The notes below the pieces were generated by a model. The model was not told the DNA's origin. It ran no database searches and was given only the letters and a program-made list of their open reading frames with translations. Positions 58,833 to 64,000 of a DNA stretch of 64,000 bases are shown here, piece by piece (within the stretch, counting starts at the first letter, position 1; every line of letters begins with the position of its first letter). The position numbers and the translations under genes were made by a program. Source of the DNA: Thecamonas trahens ATCC 50062 (lineage: Eukaryota; Apusozoa; Apusomonadida; Apusomonadidae); contig NW_013657620.1 of NCBI RefSeq assembly GCF_000142905.1, positions 86,207-150,206 of the forward strand, given 5' to 3'.

Positions 58833-61800
58833 TTACACGAGTACCAGGTCGGGCAAGCGGCACATTTTGGCGGCGACAGTGCCGGCCTCTTTGGTGACGA
58901 CGATGATAAAGTTGCTCATGGGATGGACGTACCAAACGGGAGCATCCGAGACGTGCAGCGAGAGCTTGGGCTTTTGGCCGGAGAGCGAGAGGTTGGAGAC
59001 GTCCCAGAACATGACGTTGCCGTCCCAGCCGCCTGTGAGGAGGAACGGGGTGGAACCGCGAATGAGCCAGCAGACTTCAGAAACGACCGAGGTGTGCGCG
59101 TCAAAGACAGCGACCAGGCCCGGATCACCCGGCGTCGTCAGCGGCGAGTAGATGCGGGCTTCGTCCATGTGGGTGGCAAGGGCGAGGAGTGGGGCGGGAC
59201 CGGCGACCGACGGCGGCGACCAGGCCATCGACGCAACGGCGCCGTAGTCCATGGCAAACTCGATCAGGAGGGAGAGGCTGAGCGCGTTGACGACTGGGAC
59301 GGCAGTCGGTGTCGGCTCGACGAGCTGAGCACATGTTACGATCGGCGGCGAGTCGAGCAGAGTGAGGTTAAGAGAGTGGAGGGCGACAACGCCGCCTTCT
59401 GCGGCGACAGCGAGCGTCGGCTGGTCGCCGAGCTGGACGGCGACGGCGGTGATGGCAGCGCCGAGCACGGCCTGGGCCGAGGTCGACGGGCCGGTCAGCC
59501 GGGCGATCGGATCGCGGCGGTACCAGCGGAACTCGCTGACAGTCGGCGTGATCTCGATTTGCGAAGAGGTGGAGACCCAATCGCCCTGGAGTGAACCAGC
59601 CATGGCGGCGTGGGCGGCGGCGTCGAGGAGGGTGAGCGACCAAACAAGGACGGCGCCCGAGGCGTGGCCGGAAAAGCCGAGCGAGCCGTCGTCCGAGACG
59701 GCAAGCGCAGTGACTGCCGAGTTCTCGACCTCACCGTCTTTGTTGAGAAGAAGGCGGTCGTAGAGCAGGTCCCAGCCCGAGGTAAGTAGCGAGAGCTCGC
59801 CGTTGTTGGTGCCGAGGAGGACAAGGCCCTGGGCCGATGCCTGCTTGGCGATTTTGCGGAGTGAGAGGACCCACTTCGAGGTAAGCATCTTGGGGTTGGC
59901 AAAGTCACCGAGCGCCATCATCATCGACATGGTCTCGTCGAGCGGGTCGAGGCCTAGAACCTGGGTCGGGCGCGGGAGAAGAGCGGCGCCGCGGGCGCGC
60001 CACAGATGGAAGCAGTCGCCAAACTGAACACCAACGACAGAGATGGGCATTTCGTCGTCGGCAGCACAGAGAGCGTCAAACCACTCGGAGCGGGCCACAA
60101 TGGTGACCAGTGGCGGCGGGAGCTCGGCCGGACCCGTAACCTGGACCATCGACGGCGGGAGAACAGTCATGTGCCGCGACTGGCGGCGCAACATGTCGAG
60201 CTCGACCTCGAACGATGGCTTGGTGTGTGAGGAGTACGAGTGGTGGCAGGTGGCACACAACAGGTTCCCCAAGATCCCGAGCCCAATCGGGTTCCCGCCT
60301 GCGCTGCTCTCGACAAGTGTCGGGATGCTGGCGTACTCACCGAGCCGGACGTCCCATCGGTGGGGTGGATCGAATCGACCACAGAGGCAGTACTCGGCAG
60401 TGTGCGGCTTTCGAGAGGTGGCAAGGACGGCGACCATTTGCTTTCGTCGGGCGTGCTCGGAGAGCTGGCCGTCGAGGTCTGCGCGAGCAATGGCCTGGAG
60501 CGCGTCGTCGTCCTCGTCGTCCGATGACTCGACCTCGATCTTGGGCGGGGCTTCGGCCTCGCGTTGTTGGGCAATCATCTGTGACATAAAGTCTGTAGGC
60601 TCGGCGGCAGCAGCAGCGGCAGCGATGTCTTTCTCGACGTGCACGCACCGGGCGTGAGTGGCCTTGGCCATCAGGGCGCGGGCTTCCTCATGAGTAGGAT
60701 CATACGGCAGATGGGCTTCAAGCGGGTGCCGGCAGTTGTCGCGCGAGCAGATGGGTGCCAAGGCGAGGTAGGACGATGGCGAGACGACGCGTGTCGGAGG
60801 GAGAAGTACGCCGGCGGTGCAGTTGCAGAAGAGGTACGAACAGCGGTTGCCCTCGGCAGCCTGGGCAGTCGCGGTCACAGCGGCATCGCACGGAAGCTCA
60901 ACGCGGTGAAGCGCCTTGGGATGGCTACATCCAGCGCAGGCCGCATCGTTGTTGCTCGAGCCACCCGAAGCATACACACTGCACGAGCAGCCGTAGACCC
61001 GGCACGGCTCCGGGTAGCGCTCGTTGGCGGCGCTGGCGACCAGCTCGGCGCACTCTGCTGGGGAAAGCACGTCGGGTGTAACATGCAGCGCCTCGTGATG
61101 GCCGCACTGGTGGCACAACACGTTTGTGGCGAGGCCAAACGAGGTGAGCTTGACCAGGCCAGCGCACTCACAGCCGAAGCGGACACAGGTGGCCGGAATG
61201 GTGGTTGATGTCGGCGGGGAAGGAGCGGCGGCCGGAGCCATGGCGAACCGCTGACCGGCAGGCGCCTTTGCGCCAGCAGGCAAGCCACCGTAGCCACCGT
61301 ACGATCCACCGGCGCCACCCGAGTACGAGGAAACCGGCGCTGGCTGGCCGGCGGCGCGCTGCGGTTGCGCCGGGGCGGGCGAGGGCTTGATGGGCACCTC
61401 TGCAAAGACCGGCTTGCCGACAGACGACGCCAGTGCCGGAGTGCCGGGACGAATACTGGCATCGGGCGGAGGCTGCGCGGCGGCGTAGCGCGGGCGCTTG
61501 GCCGCCACCGGGAAGCGGGCCGGAGCCGCTCCAGGAGCGGGCGGGCCGACAACCGGTGCTGGGCCCGAGAGCGAGGCCGAGGCTGGGTGCGGCTGTGTAG
61601 AGTCGTCGTCTCGCTTCCGCTTGCGGCGCGAGTCGAGATGGACCGACGGCGAGGCCGAGCGCGAGCGTGTGGGAGAGGCTGTGGCCGAGGTCGGCACTCC
61701 GTCGCCGATGTCCATGGGCAGGGTAGCGGTAGCCTCGTCGTCGGACTCGGGCGACTCGAGCTGCGCCTCAGACGACGACGGGGACGACGACGACGCCCGC

Positions 61801-61871
61801 GGGGCGTACCCGTTGCCCAAAACAGAGCCCCCATTACCAGGCGGTACAGTCGGTGGGAGCGAGTCGGCCAT
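58833..61871 (-). CDS. Protein with repeated Cys/His modules and C-terminal WD40-like repeats
   Basis: The 1,012-residue protein starts at ATG 61871 (ADSLPPTVPP). The first 200 residues are disordered with an NLS-like RRKRKRDDD. Then come at least four related Cys/His modules of the form CxC...CxxC-x-H...H: CVRFGCEC with LCHQCGHHEALH; CRVYGCSC with CAGCSHPKALH; CSYLFCNC with CSRDNCRHPLEAH; and YCLCG with LCATCHHSYSSH. They resemble FAM221-type modules and probably bind zinc. The last 400 residues fit a WD40-like propeller (LVLLGTNNGELSLLTSG, ALAVSDDGSLGFSGHASGAV, PFLLTGGWDGNVMFWDVS). Function unknown; a scaffold is likely. Confidence 0.78.
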   Translation of the reverse strand: MADSLPPTVPPGNGGSVLGNGYAPRASSSSPSSSEAQLESPESDDEATATLPMDIGDGVPTSATASPTRSRSASPSVHLDSRRKRKRDDDSTQPHPASASLSGPAPVVGPPAPGAAPARFPVAAKRPRYAAAQPPPDASIRPGTPALASSVGKPVFAEVPIKPSPAPAQPQRAAGQPAPVSSYSGGAGGSYGGYGGLPAGAKAPAGQRFAMAPAAAPSPPTSTTIPATCVRFGCECAGLVKLTSFGLATNVLCHQCGHHEALHVTPDVLSPAECAELVASAANERYPEPCRVYGCSCSVYASGGSSNNDAACAGCSHPKALHRVELPCDAAVTATAQAAEGNRCSYLFCNCTAGVLLPPTRVVSPSSYLALAPICSRDNCRHPLEAHLPYDPTHEEARALMAKATHARCVHVEKDIAAAAAAAEPTDFMSQMIAQQREAEAPPKIEVESSDDEDDDALQAIARADLDGQLSEHARRKQMVAVLATSRKPHTAEYCLCGRFDPPHRWDVRLGEYASIPTLVESSAGGNPIGLGILGNLLCATCHHSYSSHTKPSFEVELDMLRRQSRHMTVLPPSMVQVTGPAELPPPLVTIVARSEWFDALCAADDEMPISVVGVQFGDCFHLWRARGAALLPRPTQVLGLDPLDETMSMMMALGDFANPKMLTSKWVLSLRKIAKQASAQGLVLLGTNNGELSLLTSGWDLLYDRLLLNKDGEVENSAVTALAVSDDGSLGFSGHASGAVLVWSLTLLDAAAHAAMAGSLQGDWVSTSSQIEITPTVSEFRWYRRDPIARLTGPSTSAQAVLGAAITAVAVQLGDQPTLAVAAEGGVVALHSLNLTLLDSPPIVTCAQLVEPTPTAVPVVNALSLSLLIEFAMDYGAVASMAWSPPSVAGPAPLLALATHMDEARIYSPLTTPGDPGLVAVFDAHTSVVSEVCWLIRGSTPFLLTGGWDGNVMFWDVSNLSLSGQKPKLSLHVSDAPVWYVHPMSNFIIVVTKEAGTVAAKMCRLPDLVLV

Positions 61872-62282
61872 GCCCCTCTCCAGCTGCGCGTCCCAGTGCG
61901 GTGGTGACGGACTGGCGTCTGCTTCCGATCGCCGGCCGATCGTGATCAGCCGGCCGTCCCTTGAGGGGAGGGGGGGGAGGGGCAAGGGCAGTAGCGAGCG
62001 ATAGCAGGCAGTGAGAGGAGCGCGAGTGGTATGATAGCAAACTAGAGCGTATGGAGCATATGGCTATTGCCTGTGTACGGCTGTGTGCGTGTGTGGTACG
62101 ACGATGGCGGGAAGCGGTAGAAGGTGGATGGACGGCGGTGGGTGTGGCTGCGGATGGGGTTGGAAAAAGGTCGCACTTTGGCTGCCGGCGGCGGCAGCGG
62201 GCGTTTGGCGCGCACCGACAGCAGACGGAGAGAGGGGACCACCTGACTGACTGCACGAGACGAGGTGGAAAGGGAGCAGGGT
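61872..62282. promoter_or_regulatory. Divergent intergenic region
   Basis: The 411 bases lie between two divergent genes. There is a G tract at about 61966-61980; otherwise no repeat or recognisable RNA gene. An in-frame extension of the minus-strand gene to 61985 lacks an ATG. Confidence 0.45.
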
Positions 62283-63779
62283 ATGGAAGAGGTACTTGCG
62301 GCAGTGTGTGGCCGGCGGAGAGTGAGTGTGTCTGTGGTCAATGCCGAGGCAGCAGCGTGTGGTACCGAGGGCGTCCGAGCCTTTGCACGGTCACCTGCGG
62401 TAGCTGATGAGGCTCGTCGGCTGGCTCACCTTCCGTCGGCATCGTTTGACATCAACCACGAGCACTCGGCGCTGTGGGATGTCCTCCACCCGGAGAGCAG
62501 CATTCGGAAGGCAGTCCTTGTCCAGGGCCCGACACTCGACCTCTTTGCTGCTGTCCAGCAGCCGGGCGTGCTCGAGGCCTACAATGACAGCCGTGCTGGC
62601 AACGGCCATGGGGCTGGTCGAGCGGCATCGTGGGAGGTGGGCATGACCGGCATTCTGCTGGATGCCGCCCTGCAGCTGCGGACCGATCTGGTGGCACTAG
62701 AGGCGTCGTCATCGGTGGCGGTGGCCATGCCCTCGGTGCCTTCGATGGATACGCCGACGGCGGGCGGAGAAGGAGTGTGTGTGGCTGGCGATGGCGACGA
62801 GTTGGCAGACGGCTCGTCGATCTTTGCCTTTACTCCCTCGCCCGAGGCGAGGCCCGTGGGGATGCGGACGCCGTTGCGAGCGGCGAGGCAGACGCCGGGG
62901 CAGTTTCACACGCCGGGCCGGAAGCCGACGCCTGGGCGGTCGCCCGGAGAGTCGCCGGCGCGGTCGCGCATTAATGTCAAGCCGCAAGTGCGCGGGGCGA
63001 TCCGGCTGGCCAGCGCGTGGCGGGTTCCGCCGCCGTCGCCAGACGCGATTCGAATTCTCAACACGCCCGAGAAAGCGCGGCCGCTGGCGGGCCCGCTGGC
63101 GCGGGTGCTGGACGACGCAGCGGCGCTATCGCCTATTGGGGCGGCGTCGCCGTTGGGCGGCGGCGGCGAGCACTATGTTTCGATGGAGAGCTCCCCGATG
63201 CTGGACTCGCGCGAGTATGCCGAGGCACCACTTCCGCGTGGGACGCCTGTGAGCACGCCGCTGTCTGCCACGACCTCGCTCGCGCTGCACTACCTGACCA
63301 AGGCGTGGAAGTTCATGGCCAAGCTGCCGGCCGGCTCGCGGCCACTGGGCAAGGCGCTCACGCCGCTGGCGCCTTTTGTGGGGAGCGACGGCACGGTCTT
63401 CCGAGGGCTGCTTCTCACGTGGACGCCGCGGGTGTTCGAGGCGATGGCGGCGGCGCAAGAGTGCAAGGACGCGGCGCTGGTTGACCTTGTCCGGTCGCAG
63501 CTCGAGGGCCAGGCAACAGTAGTGGCGACAGTGGGTGAGGCGGGCAAGCTGTTTGTGGCGTCGGCACCGATCCACGACGTGGCCAACCCGCTGGAGGACA
63601 GCCCGGCGCGTGGGCGGCTGCCGGGCTACGGCCTGCGTGTCCGGCTCCGGCCGGGTCTCGGCCTCGGGACTGGGAACGAGGTGCTCATTCCAGTCCACGT
63701 AGCACGGCGCGAGCTGCTGCGGCGCGACGTGAACCCCGCATTTGCGAGCTTTTGGGAGTGGCACCCGCACACGCTCTGA
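62283..63779 (+). CDS. Unknown 498-residue protein with Pro/Thr-rich middle
   Basis: Start at ATG 62283 (EEVLAAVCGRRRVSV). The N-terminal 130 residues look folded (SFDINHEHSALWDVLHPESS). The middle has Thr-Pro motifs (TPLRAARQTPGQFHTPGRKP, TPGRSPGESP) that fit proline-directed kinase sites. The C-terminal 180 residues are predicted helical and globular (TSLALHYLTKAWKFMAKLPA, VFEAMAAAQECKDAALVDLV) with LGTGNEVLIPVHVARRELLR near the end. No family recognised. Confidence 0.66.
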   Translation: MEEVLAAVCGRRRVSVSVVNAEAAACGTEGVRAFARSPAVADEARRLAHLPSASFDINHEHSALWDVLHPESSIRKAVLVQGPTLDLFAAVQQPGVLEAYNDSRAGNGHGAGRAASWEVGMTGILLDAALQLRTDLVALEASSSVAVAMPSVPSMDTPTAGGEGVCVAGDGDELADGSSIFAFTPSPEARPVGMRTPLRAARQTPGQFHTPGRKPTPGRSPGESPARSRINVKPQVRGAIRLASAWRVPPPSPDAIRILNTPEKARPLAGPLARVLDDAAALSPIGAASPLGGGGEHYVSMESSPMLDSREYAEAPLPRGTPVSTPLSATTSLALHYLTKAWKFMAKLPAGSRPLGKALTPLAPFVGSDGTVFRGLLLTWTPRVFEAMAAAQECKDAALVDLVRSQLEGQATVVATVGEAGKLFVASAPIHDVANPLEDSPARGRLPGYGLRVRLRPGLGLGTGNEVLIPVHVARRELLRRDVNPAFASFWEWHPHTL

Positions 63780-63786
63780 GCTCAAA

Positions 63787-64000
63787 TCAGCGGCGCATGT
63801 TGTACTTGCGGTAGTTTGCGGCAAAGGCCTCGTCCGACGCGCCGCCGGCGCGGAACTTGTCCCATGCCTCCTGGCGCGGATCGTTCGGCCGCGGCCGCGG
63901 GGCCCGCCCTCCGACCTGCCCGCGGTCGGCGCCCTTGCGCGGCTTGTCGCCAAACTCGGTGTATGAGCGGTAGCGGCGGTAGCCGGCAGCGCGGTTGGCA
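63787..64000 (-). CDS. C-terminal end of an unknown basic protein (partial)
   Basis: Seventy codons before a TGA at 63787-63789 are open to the window edge. The piece is Arg/Lys/Gly-rich (YRRYRSYTEFGDKPRKGADR) and ends DEAFAANYRKYNMRR. Codon usage is like that of neighbours. Most of the gene lies beyond 64000. Confidence 0.6.
   Translation of the reverse strand, partial: ANRAAGYRRYRSYTEFGDKPRKGADRGQVGGRAPRPRPNDPRQEAWDKFRAGGASDEAFAANYRKYNMRR

Noticed and set aside
1-64000. tRNA, rRNA or transposon genes
   Set aside because: I scanned for tRNA T-loop and anticodon-stem patterns, rRNA cores, and transposase or reverse-transcriptase motifs and saw none. By eye this is not exhaustive; a tRNAscan or Rfam run would decide.

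Overview
This window is GC-rich nuclear DNA from a eukaryote. Five genes show GT-AG introns whose phases match across the junction (one of them also has a second joint that is off by a base). The gene set includes RPL29, heat-shock factor, NC2-beta, an Atg1/ULK kinase, CLN3, exportin-6-like, EXD2, ZSWIM7 and DUS2, and there are no operons. Opisthokont-type genes occur beside a bacterial-type MinC and plant-type LSD1 zinc fingers, which suggests a free-living heterotrophic flagellate. An apusomonad such as Thecamonas is my best guess; that is inference, not proof. About 32 genes lie on both strands, roughly one per 2 kb, mostly intronless. Where introns occur they sit very close to the start codon and carry long C or G tracts. 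All three assembly gaps (3803-3902, 20476-20832, 49107-49472) touch such tracts, and all appear to be intronic.

Layout, left to right: IDO-family dioxygenase (+, 5' end off window); heat-shock-factor protein (-); ZSWIM7/SWS1 (+, spliced); five-span membrane protein (-); exportin-6-like (-); CLN3 (-); DUS2 (+); TAF4-like (-); Atg1/ULK kinase (+, spliced); RPL29 (+, spliced); NC2-beta (-, spliced); Cys-rich membrane protein (-, spliced); disordered protein with a PP1-docking-type motif (+); unknown (-); GPI-type surface protein (+); PSI-domain membrane protein (-); sulfatase-like membrane enzyme (+); membrane-anchored O-methyltransferase (+); MinC (-); two disordered proteins (-, +) flanking an 11-bp minisatellite; GT61-SGNH fusion (+); EXD2 (+); an 1,881-residue beta-helix-type surface protein (+); mitochondrial carrier (-); secreted phosphoesterase (+); acidic protein (+); coiled-coil/EF-hand protein (-); LSD1-zinc-finger/WW protein (+); Cys/His-module plus WD40 protein (-); unknown (+); partial gene (-).

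The genes do not form one pathway. Several themes recur: transcription (HSF, NC2-beta, TAF4-like), nuclear transport and RNA (XPO6-like, DUS2), organelles (CLN3, EXD2, carrier, MinC), and cell surface or secretion (GPI protein, PSI protein, phosphoesterase, GT61-SGNH, beta-helix protein).

Five otherwise well-conserved frames need exactly one extra base at a short homopolymer run to read through: IDO 571-575, CLN3 10800-10802, O-methyltransferase 32835-32844, acidic protein 52700-52709, LSD1/WW protein 57884-57900. A sixth frame (coiled-coil/EF-hand protein) is broken by an exact 23-bp tandem duplication. The same direction every time points to homopolymer undercalls in a draft assembly rather than gene decay. 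These genes are therefore annotated as coding.
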